Of a stretch of 17,197 nt of DNA, positions 9,935-16,702 are shown in pieces. Both the position numbers and the translations under genes were made by a program. This DNA comes from Ignavibacteriaceae bacterium. Its GTDB lineage: Bacteria > Bacteroidota > Ignavibacteria > Ignavibacteriales > Ignavibacteriaceae. Where the stretch lies: positions 1 to 17,197 of the forward strand of contig JACAFA010000130.1 of assembly GCA_013388525.1 (NCBI GenBank), in the 5' to 3' direction. The notes beneath the pieces are model-generated. The model made no database searches, was not told where the DNA came from, and saw only the letters and a program-made list of their open reading frames with translations. How positions within the stretch are numbered: position 1 is the stretch's first letter; each line of letters begins with the position of its first letter.

Positions 9935-9947
9935 CAGCTAAACAAAT

Positions 9948-11348
9948 CTAAATGTGAATCGATTCGCCATAGGCATTTGCTGCCGCTTCCATAATTGACT
10001 CCGACAAAGTCGGATGAGCATGCACAGTTTTAATTATTGATTCAGCAGTTGCTTCAAGCGATTTTGCTATTCCAAGTTCGGCTATCAATTCGGTAGCTTC
10101 ACTTCCAATAATATGCGCCCCAAGTAATTCACCATATTTTTCATCGAATACAAGCTTTACAAATCCTTCCCTCTCACCTATTGCAAATGCTTTACCGCTT
10201 GCCATAAAAGGAAATTTCCCGACTTTAATTTTATAACCTTCTTCGATTGCTTTTTTTTCAGTTAAACCTATGCTCGCAACCTGAGGCTGACAATAAGTGC
10301 ACCCTGGAATGTTTGAATAATCAATATCAGGTAAATGCATTCCTTTCATCTTTTCAACACAATGAATAGCTTCAGCAGAAGCAACATGGGCTAACCAAGG
10401 AGGTCCAATAACGTCACCAATTGCATAAATTCCTTTTATGTTAGTCTCATACGTGGATTTATTTACTTTAATATGATTTTTAAATAGCTCAACGCCTAAT
10501 TCTTCTAATCCAAATCCTTCAATATTTCCTGTTACTCCAATAGCATTTAAAACTTTATCAGCGGTTAATTCTTTCTTTTCTCCGTTTTGAACGAACTGAA
10601 CTGTTGCTTTATTACCGGACACAGTTACTTTTTCGACAGAAGCTTTGGTAAAAATATTGATACCGCGTTTCTTAAAGTTCTTTTCAAGTAACGCTGAGAC
10701 TTCCGAATCTTCAACCGGTAAGATATTGTCCAACATTTCAATCACTGTTACTTTAGTCCCCAGAACAGAATAAAAATAAGCGAATTCAATTCCTATTGCC
10801 CCGGCACCGATAACTACTAATTCTTTCGGCTGCTCAGAGAGAGACATTGCTTCGGTGCTTGTAATTACTACTTTTTTATCAACGGGAATTGAAGGGATAG
10901 TTTTTGGTCGCGCACCGGTTGCAATAATTATTCTTTCGGCTGTGATTGATTCAATTTTTTTGTCCCCGTCAAAAATATCAATGCTTTTGGAGGATGTGAG
11001 CTTTCCAAAACCTCTGATTCTGTCAACTTTATTTTTTTTAACAAGCATTTCAACATTTTTGGTTATACGGTCAGAAATATCACGGCTGCGCTTAATAATT
11101 TTTGAGAAATCAAATTTTAAATCCTGGCAGGAAATTCCGAAATCGTCAGAATGATGAACCAAATTGTCATAAATTTCTGCATTCTTTAGGAGAGATTTTG
11201 TGGGAATGCAGCCCCAGTTGAGACAAATACCGCCCAAATTTTCCTTATCAATAACTACAGTTTTAAAACCAAGCTGACCGGCTCTGATTGCCGCTACATA
11301 GCCGCCGGGTCCACCGCCCAAAATGGCTAATTCGTATTGCTTCGACAT
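9948..11348 (-). CDS. lpdA: Dihydrolipoyl dehydrogenase (E3)
   Basis: Flavoprotein that re-oxidises dihydrolipoamide on E2 and reduces NAD. The frame is also open from a TTG at 11387, but I choose the ATG at 11348. It gives 466 residues, the usual family length, and starts MSKQYELAILGGGPGG right at the FAD-binding fold. Seen motifs: the FAD dinucleotide fold GGGPGG (11-16), the redox disulfide C42-LNWG-C47, the NAD fold VIGAGAIGIEFA, a second FAD contact YAIGDVIG, and the C-terminal active-site HAHPTLSE. It is the first gene of the operon, with a promoter-like TATATTTG about 36 bases before the ATG and lipB 13 bases downstream. Placement with E1 and E2 argues that it is the dedicated E3 of this complex, though it could also serve other lipoyl complexes. 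Confidence 0.96.
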   Translation of the reverse strand: MSKQYELAILGGGPGGYVAAIRAGQLGFKTVVIDKENLGGICLNWGCIPTKSLLKNAEIYDNLVHHSDDFGISCQDLKFDFSKIIKRSRDISDRITKNVEMLVKKNKVDRIRGFGKLTSSKSIDIFDGDKKIESITAERIIIATGARPKTIPSIPVDKKVVITSTEAMSLSEQPKELVVIGAGAIGIEFAYFYSVLGTKVTVIEMLDNILPVEDSEVSALLEKNFKKRGINIFTKASVEKVTVSGNKATVQFVQNGEKKELTADKVLNAIGVTGNIEGFGLEELGVELFKNHIKVNKSTYETNIKGIYAIGDVIGPPWLAHVASAEAIHCVEKMKGMHLPDIDYSNIPGCTYCQPQVASIGLTEKKAIEEGYKIKVGKFPFMASGKAFAIGEREGFVKLVFDEKYGELLGAHIIGSEATELIAELGIAKSLEATAESIIKTVHAHPTLSESIMEAAANAYGESIHI

Positions 11349-11729
11349 TAAATAAAAACCTGTAAATTGTTGTTTATTATAATTCAAATATATAAACCTA
11401 AAGCGGTAAAAAGAAATTCAGAAAGCCGAGAATTAAATAACATTGGTTTACCCTGAGAGGCTACTGATTATCCATTACTTTCTGATGGGTCGGCTGAATT
11501 TGTTTATTAATCAAATAAATTCTGCATACTCAGATTTCCAGGGCAAAAGATAATTTTGATATAGTTAATTACTTAAAAAAATAATCCTGTTTAACTCAAT
11601 GTAATTCAACAAATTAACTATTAACAATTGAAAATTTAATTGAAATTAGTTGACTAAGTGGAAACACGTAAATTGAACTTTTTAATAAAGAAAAATTTTA
11701 CTGGTAATAAAAAAGGAAATGAAAAAATT
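11349..11729. other. AT-rich divergent intergenic region
   Basis: A 381-base gap lies between the divergent lpd operon and the rhodanese gene. It holds the lpd promoter candidate at one end and an AAGGAA ribosome site at the other. The middle is mostly A/T, apart from a more GC-rich block at about 11441-11505 that contains CTGAT twice. I find no convincing stem-loop, tRNA or reading frame. The plus strand is open back to a GTG at 11658, but the resulting 24-residue Lys/Asn-rich extension is not expected for a rhodanese. A plus-strand promoter must exist here, but no box is clear. Confidence 0.5.
11376..11392 (-). promoter_or_regulatory. Candidate promoter of the lpd-lipB-E1-E2-lipA operon
   Basis: On the minus strand TATATTTG (11392-11385) matches the TAnnTTTG minus-7 box of Bacteroidota housekeeping promoters. 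A TTTC lies about 20 bases further upstream, near where TTTG is expected. A TATAAT hexamer (11381-11376) overlaps just downstream and could act as an ordinary minus-10. Position, about 30 bases from the lpd ATG, fits. The region is AT-rich, so chance matches are likely. Confidence 0.4.
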
Positions 11730-11733
11730 ATGA
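11712..11733 (+). promoter_or_regulatory. Ribosome site and four-codon minimal ORF overlapping the rhodanese start
   Basis: AAAGGAA (11712-11718) is followed at once by ATG-AAA-AAA-TTA-TGA (11719-11733). Its stop overlaps the rhodanese ATG (11730) as ATGA. The ribosome site is about 12 bases from the rhodanese ATG and only two or three from the first ATG. The rhodanese start is therefore the better fit. The tiny frame could couple or modulate translation, or simply be chance. Confidence 0.35.
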
Positions 11734-12056
11734 ACAGAAATCTAACGGTTATCAATCTGGATTCTGAAGCTTTTGAAGAAAAGTTAAGAAATGATAAGAA
11801 TGCAGTTCTGATAGATGTAAGGACAAAAGAAGAATATTCTGAAGGACATTTGCCGGGATCGAAGCTGATCAATATTATGTCATCTAAATTTATTTCCGAA
11901 ATAGATAAGCTCGATCGAACCAAAAACTATTATTTATATTGCCGAAGCGGCAGTAGAAGTTATCACGCTGCAATGCAAATGCTTCAGATGGGATTTAACG
12001 AGGTTTACAATTTGGAAAATGGAATAATGGACTGGTCATATCCCCTCAATCACTAA
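11730..12056 (+). CDS. Single-domain rhodanese-like sulfurtransferase
   Basis: A 108-residue cytoplasmic protein from the chosen ATG. It is one complete rhodanese domain: VLIDVRTKEEYSEGHLPGS, then the active-site loop C71-RSGSRS, and the C-terminal YNLENGIMDW helix. The CxxGxR loop with catalytic Cys indicates persulfide carriage and sulfur transfer, for example from thiosulfate or a cysteine desulfurase; the acceptor cannot be told. The frame continues upstream to a GTG at 11658, but the ATG has an AAGGAA site and gives the normal short length. It is the only plus-strand gene in the window, divergent from the lipoate operon and ending 35 bases from the convergent RND gene stop. A link to lipoyl sulfur supply is tempting, but LipA uses its own iron-sulfur cluster as donor, so there is no direct evidence. 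Confidence 0.9.
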   Translation: MNRNLTVINLDSEAFEEKLRNDKNAVLIDVRTKEEYSEGHLPGSKLINIMSSKFISEIDKLDRTKNYYLYCRSGSRSYHAAMQMLQMGFNEVYNLENGIMDWSYPLNH

Positions 12057-12091
12057 ATATATGAAATCCAGAATTACTTATTTATTGCAAT

Positions 12092-15000
12092 TTAATGAGT
12101 ACTCTCGGAGAGCAATTTCTTTTTTTCAGAAAAATATGTGTACATAGCCGGGATAACTAAAAGTGTAAGAACAGTTGAAAATATTAATCCGCTTATTATA
12201 ACAATTCCCATAGAAACTCTGCTTTCGGAACCTGCACCTAAAGCCAGTGCAATTGGCAGTGTTCCGAGAATGGTTGAAAGGCTTGTCATTAATATTGGTC
12301 TGAATCGAAGAGTAGCTGCCACTTTAACGGCTTCAAAAATTTCCAGTCCCTGCTTTTTTTTCTGATTAGCAAACTCAACAATCAATATTCCATTTTTTGT
12401 TACCAAACCGATTAACATAATTTGTCCAATCTCACTGAAAATATTCAGAGTTTGATCGAACAGCCAAAGTGAAAGAATTGCCCCTGAAATAGCAAGTGGA
12501 ACTGTAAACATAATTATTAACGGGTCACGGAAACTTTCAAACTGAGCAGCAAGAACTAAATAAATTAAAATTAATGCAAGGAAAAACGTAAATGCCAGGC
12601 TCGATGAGCTTTCGACAAAATCTTTTGAAGCTCCTGTTAATGCAGTTGAGAAAGATTTGTCAAGAACTTCAGATGCAATCCTATCCATCGATTTAATTCC
12701 ATCACCAATTGTTTTTCCGGGTGCAAGGCTAGCTGATATAGTTGCAGAAACATACCTGTTGAATCTGTAAAGTTGGGGCGGATTGCTTTGTTCCTTCAAC
12801 TGAATAAAATTATCCAGCTGAATCAACTCACCTTTGTTTGATTTAACAAACAGGGAACTTAAATCTGCGGGCGTGCTTCTGAACTCTTTTTGAACCTGAC
12901 CAATTACCTGATATTGCTTCCCGTCTTTAATGAAAAAACCATATCGCTGCCCGCTGAAAGCAAGCTGAAGAGTTTGAGCAATATCATTAACTGAAACTCC
13001 CAGCTGTTTCGCTTTCAATCTGTCAATTTCTAAAACCAGCTCAGGTTTATTGAATTTCAGATCTACGTCAACCTGGTCGAAAGAAGGATCACTTCTGGCA
13101 GCATTCAGAAAGACGGGAATTATTTCTCTTAGCTTTTCCATGTTCGGAGCCAGTAAAACATACTGAACCGGCAATCCTGCACGACGGGTTCCAACGCTTT
13201 GTTCCTGAATTACGAATGATCGTCCATCAGTAAATCTATTAACAAGTTTACCTAATTCAGCGGCTATTTCCTGTTGTGTTTTATCTCTTTGATCAGGTTC
13301 AACAAGAAGCAATCTTATAAAACCCGAGTTAATTGCAAAACCGCCACCGCCGATTGCAACTCCGGTTATCAACGCATCATACTGTTTAATGTTATCAGCA
13401 ACTGCATCAGTCAATTTATCCATGAAATTATTTGTGAATTGAAAAGATGATCCCTCCGGAGTTGTTGCAGTTATCCTTAATGCAGATCGATCCTGAACAG
13501 GAGCCAATTCGGTTTGAAGCATAGGACGGATAACCAAGACAACAAGCAAAGCAATGCCAATAATTACAAAAGCAAGCCATCTTTTTCTTAAAAATTTCTC
13601 AAGCAAAACGCTGTAGCCAAAAATCATTTTTTCAAAGAAGGGTTCAGTAACATTGTAAAACCAGCTATGTTTTGCATGCCCCTTGATGATTCTTGTGCTT
13701 AGCATTGGGGTAAGAGTTAATGCGACAAATGCCGAAATTATTACTGATCCGGATATAACAACTCCAAACTCACGAAATAATCTTCCTGTTAGACCCTCAA
13801 GAAAAATTATAGGCAGAAAAACAGAAGCCAAAACCAGGGTTGTTGAAATGATAGCAAAAAATATTTCAGAAGAACCTTTAATGCCTGCTTCCAGCGGATC
13901 GATGCCGTTTTCAATTTTTTTGTAGATATTCTCAAGCACAACAATTGCATCATCAACTACCAATCCAATTGCCAGTACAATTCCCAATAAAGTAAGAACA
14001 TTAATTGTATAATCTGCTAAATACATTATAAAGAAAGCACCAATAAGTGAAATGGGAATTGCAAGGATCGGGATTAGTGTTGTTCGCCAATCCCTGAGAA
14101 AAAGGAATATTATCAATATCACCAATCCGAAAGCAATAATTATTGTTTCCTTTACTTCATCAATAGATGCACGAATAAACCTTGTTGTGTCAAACCCGAT
14201 ACCAATTTCAAAATCTGCCGGAATATCTTTTTTAATCTGTTCAAGCCGCTTATAGCATTCATCTGCAATTTGAATATGGTTGGAGCCAGGCTGAGGAATC
14301 AAAACAACACCAACCATCGGGACACCATCTCTTTTCAGAATTGAATTTTCATTCTCGGGACCAAGCTGAGCATAGCCAACATCTGAAAGCCGGATGATTT
14401 TACCACCGCTCTCTTTAATTATCAAATCATTAAACTCTTCTTCAGTTAACAATCTGCCTTTGGTTCTTATTGTAAGTTCGGTGGAACGTCCCTCAATCTT
14501 TCCTGAAGGCAGTTCAACATTCTCCGTGATGAGTGAAGTTCTGATCTCCTGAGGTGAAACTTTATAAGCGGCAAGTTTTTGAGGGTCAAGCCAAAGCCGC
14601 ATTGAATATCTCTTTTCTCCCCAAATCTGAACCTGGCTTACTCCCGGAATTGTTTGTAAACGTTCTTTAAATATATTGTTGGCTGTTTCAGATATTTCAA
14701 GCAAATTTCTTTTTTTACTGTTAACACTGATGAACATAATCGGGCTGGCATCTGCATCAGCTTTAGCAACTGAAGGAGGATCTGCATCAGGAGGAAGAAA
14801 TGAAACAGCTCTGGCTACCCTGTCCCGCACATCATTAGCAGCAGCTTCCATGTCAATATTAACATCGAATTCAACAGTTATATTACAACGTCCATCGCGG
14901 CTGGTAGAAGTTAGTGTTCTAATTCCCGATATCCCGTTGATTGATTCTTCCAGCGGTTCGGTAATTTGTGATTCAATAACATCAGCATTTGCACCAACAT

Positions 15001-15151
15001 AAGAAACGGAGATTGTAATAATCGGAGGATCTATATTCGGATATTCTCTTACTCCCAGAAAAGTATAACCGATAATTCCAAATAAAAGAATGATTACTGA
15101 CATTACCAGAGTCAGTACAGGACGGCGGATACTAATTGAGGATAAACTCAT
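12092..15151 (-). CDS. RND efflux pump inner-membrane subunit (HAE1/AcrB type)
   Basis: Proton-driven transporter of 1019 residues, the normal length for the hydrophobe/amphiphile efflux family. TM1 (about 11-33) is followed by the porter region beginning VREYPNIDPPIITI, with a TEPLEESINGI helix and a conserved DVRDRV. TM2-TM6 span about 335-490 and TM7-TM12 the last 500. The proton-relay pair D400-D401 lies in GLVVDDAIVVLENI of TM4, and the partner K919 in GLVTKNGILIVEF of TM10. Both halves show the family's internal duplication. The ATG at 15151 has no clear Shine-Dalgarno sequence and lies 22 bases after the adaptor gene. No outer-membrane factor gene follows; instead it converges with the rhodanese. 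Substrates (drugs, bile-like detergents, or native lipids and metabolites) cannot be inferred; charged HME-type metal motifs were not recognised. Confidence 0.95.
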   Translation of the reverse strand: MSLSSISIRRPVLTLVMSVIILLFGIIGYTFLGVREYPNIDPPIITISVSYVGANADVIESQITEPLEESINGISGIRTLTSTSRDGRCNITVEFDVNIDMEAAANDVRDRVARAVSFLPPDADPPSVAKADADASPIMFISVNSKKRNLLEISETANNIFKERLQTIPGVSQVQIWGEKRYSMRLWLDPQKLAAYKVSPQEIRTSLITENVELPSGKIEGRSTELTIRTKGRLLTEEEFNDLIIKESGGKIIRLSDVGYAQLGPENENSILKRDGVPMVGVVLIPQPGSNHIQIADECYKRLEQIKKDIPADFEIGIGFDTTRFIRASIDEVKETIIIAFGLVILIIFLFLRDWRTTLIPILAIPISLIGAFFIMYLADYTINVLTLLGIVLAIGLVVDDAIVVLENIYKKIENGIDPLEAGIKGSSEIFFAIISTTLVLASVFLPIIFLEGLTGRLFREFGVVISGSVIISAFVALTLTPMLSTRIIKGHAKHSWFYNVTEPFFEKMIFGYSVLLEKFLRKRWLAFVIIGIALLVVLVIRPMLQTELAPVQDRSALRITATTPEGSSFQFTNNFMDKLTDAVADNIKQYDALITGVAIGGGGFAINSGFIRLLLVEPDQRDKTQQEIAAELGKLVNRFTDGRSFVIQEQSVGTRRAGLPVQYVLLAPNMEKLREIIPVFLNAARSDPSFDQVDVDLKFNKPELVLEIDRLKAKQLGVSVNDIAQTLQLAFSGQRYGFFIKDGKQYQVIGQVQKEFRSTPADLSSLFVKSNKGELIQLDNFIQLKEQSNPPQLYRFNRYVSATISASLAPGKTIGDGIKSMDRIASEVLDKSFSTALTGASKDFVESSSSLAFTFFLALILIYLVLAAQFESFRDPLIIMFTVPLAISGAILSLWLFDQTLNIFSEIGQIMLIGLVTKNGILIVEFANQKKKQGLEIFEAVKVAATLRFRPILMTSLSTILGTLPIALALGAGSESRVSMGIVIISGLIFSTVLTLLVIPAMYTYFSEKKKLLSESTH

Positions 15152-15173
15152 AGTTGTTATATAGTATTAAAAA

Positions 15174-16241
15174 TTATTTTACAGAAGCTATTTTAACTTT
15201 GAGGTTTGGTTTTAGCTGCAGAATTCCACTGATGATTACTGTATCACCCGGACTAAGCCCATCCAGAATTTCAACTCTGTCTTCGGTTCTGATTCCACTT
15301 ACTACATCATTCCGTTGAGCAAAACCATTTCTATAAATAAAAACTTTCTCACCGGAAATATCCGGGACTAATGCTTCTGTTGGTATCATCAAAGAGCTGC
15401 GCTCGTTCCCAAAATTAGTTTCAATTTCGACATAGCCGCCTGCAATCAGTTCATTTCCGGGATTCTGACAGATGGCTCTTAATTGCATAGTGCGTGTTGC
15501 CGGATCTATTTTTGGTTCCAATGCATAAATTTTAGCTTTATACTTTTTGCCTGTCGAAGTTAAAATAAAATTTATGCTTTCTCCTGCCTTGATAAGGTGT
15601 GCATATTTTTGCGGAATGGAAAAATCAATTTTTACCGGATTATTATTTTGAAAGCTGGCAATCTTAACTGCGGGAGAAATGTAGCTTCCTTCGCTTACGT
15701 ACTTCAGCCCCACCACTCCATCAAACGGAGCTTTAATTTCTGTTTTATCGATTTGTGCTTTAAGTAATTCAATATCTGCAAGGACAGAGTTCAATTCACT
15801 CAAAGCATTGCTATAATTCTCCTGGCTTGTTCCTTCAATTTCGAGGAGCTTTTTTTGTCTGAATTCATTTTCTCTCGCCAGATTAATTTTGACTTCAAGT
15901 TTTTTAAGCTGGGCTTTCAGGTCTGCATCGTTAATTTTGACAAGCAGAGTACCTTTCTTTACCCATTGGCCTTCAGCAATGTTCAAATAAATTATTTTTC
16001 CTGAAACCTCGCTTCGCAATTCAACTTCTTCATTGCTTAAGATAGTACCGATTGTTTTAATATTAGCGGCAAGTGGTTCAGGAAGAACTATAATAGTATT
16101 TACTGCTAATTCACGATTCATCATCTTAAAATTAGCCGGACTTTGATTTTCTTTATTTGTTAAAAAGATACGGGTAACGATTAAGTAAAGTATTATTAGG
16201 GTAATTACTGATATTACAATCAAAATTATTTTTTTATTCAT
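15174..16241 (-). CDS. RND efflux periplasmic adaptor (membrane fusion protein)
   Basis: Adaptor that bridges the RND pump and an outer-membrane channel. The 355 residues begin with one hydrophobic segment (about 4-27) and no lipobox Cys, so it is anchored by an uncleaved N-terminal helix. The biotinyl-lipoyl-like half-motif is seen at about 75-105 (LRSEVSGKIIYLNIAEGQWV, then VKKGTLLVKIND), followed by a short alpha-hairpin coiled coil rich in Lys/Glu/Leu (about 107-165). The second half-motif is IKAPFDGVVGLKYVSEGSYI. The beta-barrel and membrane-proximal domains come after (IDPATRTMQLRA; IPTEALVP). The short hairpin is typical of adaptors of this subgroup. It is the first gene of a two-gene unit with the pump. 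The start ATG at 16241 has a poor ribosome site. Confidence 0.93.
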   Translation of the reverse strand: MNKKIILIVISVITLIILYLIVTRIFLTNKENQSPANFKMMNRELAVNTIIVLPEPLAANIKTIGTILSNEEVELRSEVSGKIIYLNIAEGQWVKKGTLLVKINDADLKAQLKKLEVKINLARENEFRQKKLLEIEGTSQENYSNALSELNSVLADIELLKAQIDKTEIKAPFDGVVGLKYVSEGSYISPAVKIASFQNNNPVKIDFSIPQKYAHLIKAGESINFILTSTGKKYKAKIYALEPKIDPATRTMQLRAICQNPGNELIAGGYVEIETNFGNERSSLMIPTEALVPDISGEKVFIYRNGFAQRNDVVSGIRTEDRVEILDGLSPGDTVIISGILQLKPNLKVKIASVK

Positions 16242-16275
16242 AACGCAAGTGAATGACTTGATAATTATTATTGAT

Positions 16276-16283
16276 CAAAGATA
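16276..16283 (-). promoter_or_regulatory. Candidate minus-7 box for the efflux pair
   Basis: On the minus strand TATCTTTG matches the Bacteroidota TAnnTTTG box and lies about 35 bases upstream of the adaptor ATG. No TTTG is found at the expected distance further upstream, so support rests on one element and position only. Confidence 0.3.
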
Positions 16284-16331
16284 ATATTTCTTTATCAAAT
16301 ATTTCCTTACACAAGATGGGTTACTAAAATA

Positions 16332-16348
16332 GATAACTTTGAGTTATC
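16332..16348. promoter_or_regulatory. Operator-like perfect dyad upstream of the efflux pair
   Basis: GATAACT (16332-16338) and AGTTATC (16342-16348) form a perfect 7-bp inverted repeat around TTG, about 90 bases before the adaptor start and about 50 bases upstream of its candidate minus-7 box. The size and spacing suit binding by a dimeric regulator. No regulator gene lies beside it in this window. Confidence 0.35.
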
Positions 16349-16397
16349 ATCTCCTTAAATTGCTAATCAATGTTCTGGTGAGATAAAATGAAATTAC

Positions 16398-16433
16398 TTT
16401 AAAGCCTATCTAAAATTATGAAGAGGCTTTAAA
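16398..16433 (-). terminator. Hairpin just after the decayed T9SS tail
   Basis: TTTAAAGCC (16398-16406) and GGCTTTAAA (16425-16433) give a perfect 9-bp stem with an 18-base loop. On the minus strand it begins six bases after the TGA that closes the frameshifted T9SS remnant, which is where a terminator of that ancestral gene would be. There is no good T-run after the stem, so an intrinsic terminator is only possible. It could now shield the efflux operon from upstream transcription. Confidence 0.35.
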
Positions 16434-16438
16434 ACAGT

Positions 16439-16581
16439 TCACTTTAATACGAGGAGTTTTTTAAACATCACTAAAACATCTGTACTGAGTTTAAGAAGCA
16501 AACACCGGTCGTCAAATTCACCGGATTGAACTCAACTTCATACTTTCCTGCTGATTTGTATTCATCAACAAGCGAAAGCCT
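16439..16581 (-). pseudogene. Decayed T9SS C-terminal sorting tail with one frameshift
   Basis: Read on the minus strand, 16581-16492 encodes SLVDEYKSAGKYEVEFNP and then NLTTGVCF. This closely parallels LVNEEKSAGTYEVEF...SSGIYF in the intact sorting domain at 16703-17197. After this the frame runs into a stop. Shifting by one base near 16492 restores KLSTDVLVMFKKLLVLK and a TGA at 16439-16441, equivalent to YQLKAGEFIQTKKMVLIR. One lost base in a Phe-Tyr-Lys stretch explains the break. Upstream of about 16582 the homology ends in palindromic sequence, so the rest of the gene is gone or was displaced. It is probably not translated, as no start is visible. The T9SS signal assignment is family knowledge; the frameshift is read directly. 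Confidence 0.75.
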
Positions 16582-16586
16582 CACCT

Positions 16587-16621
16587 CGTCAGAGTCCGTT
16601 AGACTCTGACGGAGTCTAACG
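16587..16621. repeat. Two mutually exclusive 10-bp hairpins sharing a central arm
   Basis: Hairpin A pairs CGTCAGAGTC (16587-16596) with GACTCTGACG (16602-16611), loop CGTTA. Hairpin B pairs CGTTAGACTC (16597-16606) with GAGTCTAACG (16612-16621), loop TGACG. Each loop contains part of the other's stem, so only one can form at a time. It abuts the point where homology of the decayed T9SS tail ends. It looks like a palindromic repeat element rather than a terminator, as no T-run follows on either strand. Confidence 0.75.
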
Positions 16622-16626
16622 ACCAA

Positions 16627-16675
16627 CCCTCTCCAACTTGTCTCGGCTTCTGCTTGCAGAGACGGAAGGAGAGGG
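16627..16675. repeat. Long imperfect GC-rich hairpin after the truncated T9SS gene
   Basis: CCCTCTCC (16627-16634) pairs with GGAGAGGG (16668-16675). An internal loop (16635-16639 against 16664-16667) leads to GTCTC (16640-16644) pairing with GAGAC (16659-16663) and a 14-base loop. It lies about 28 bases beyond the stop of the T9SS protein on the minus strand. It is clearly more GC-rich than its surroundings. Neither side has a T-run. It may be a repeat element of the REP or MITE-like kind, with a secondary role in ending or stabilising the transcript. Confidence 0.65.
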
Positions 16676-16702
16676 CTAATAATTACTCTATCTTTACACT
16701 TC

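Noticed and set aside
9948..11387. Longer E3 protein starting at a TTG at 11387
   Set aside because: The extra 13 residues precede the conserved FAD-binding start, TTG is a poor start, and the segment overlaps the promoter-like boxes. The ATG at 11348 gives the normal family length.
11450..11505. TPP-riboswitch-like CTGAGA element
   Set aside because: Only the six-base piece matches; the rest of the conserved thi-box and the paired helices are missing, and the downstream genes are not thiamine biosynthesis genes.
11658..12056. Longer rhodanese starting at a GTG at 11658
   Set aside because: The 24 extra residues are Lys/Asn-rich and unlike the family, and no ribosome site precedes the GTG. 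The ATG at 11730 has AAGGAA upstream.
11730..12056. Rhodanese as sulfur donor for the lipoate operon
   Set aside because: Proximity is the only support; LipA is known to use its own auxiliary iron-sulfur cluster as sulfur source, and the gene is on the other strand.
14676..15002. Plus-strand open frame of 108 codons opposite the RND pump
   Set aside because: It lies antisense to strongly conserved porter-domain sequence and has no family resemblance.
16627..16675. Intrinsic terminator for the T9SS gene
   Set aside because: The stem is strong, but no T-run follows it on either strand, so it is listed as a repeat instead.
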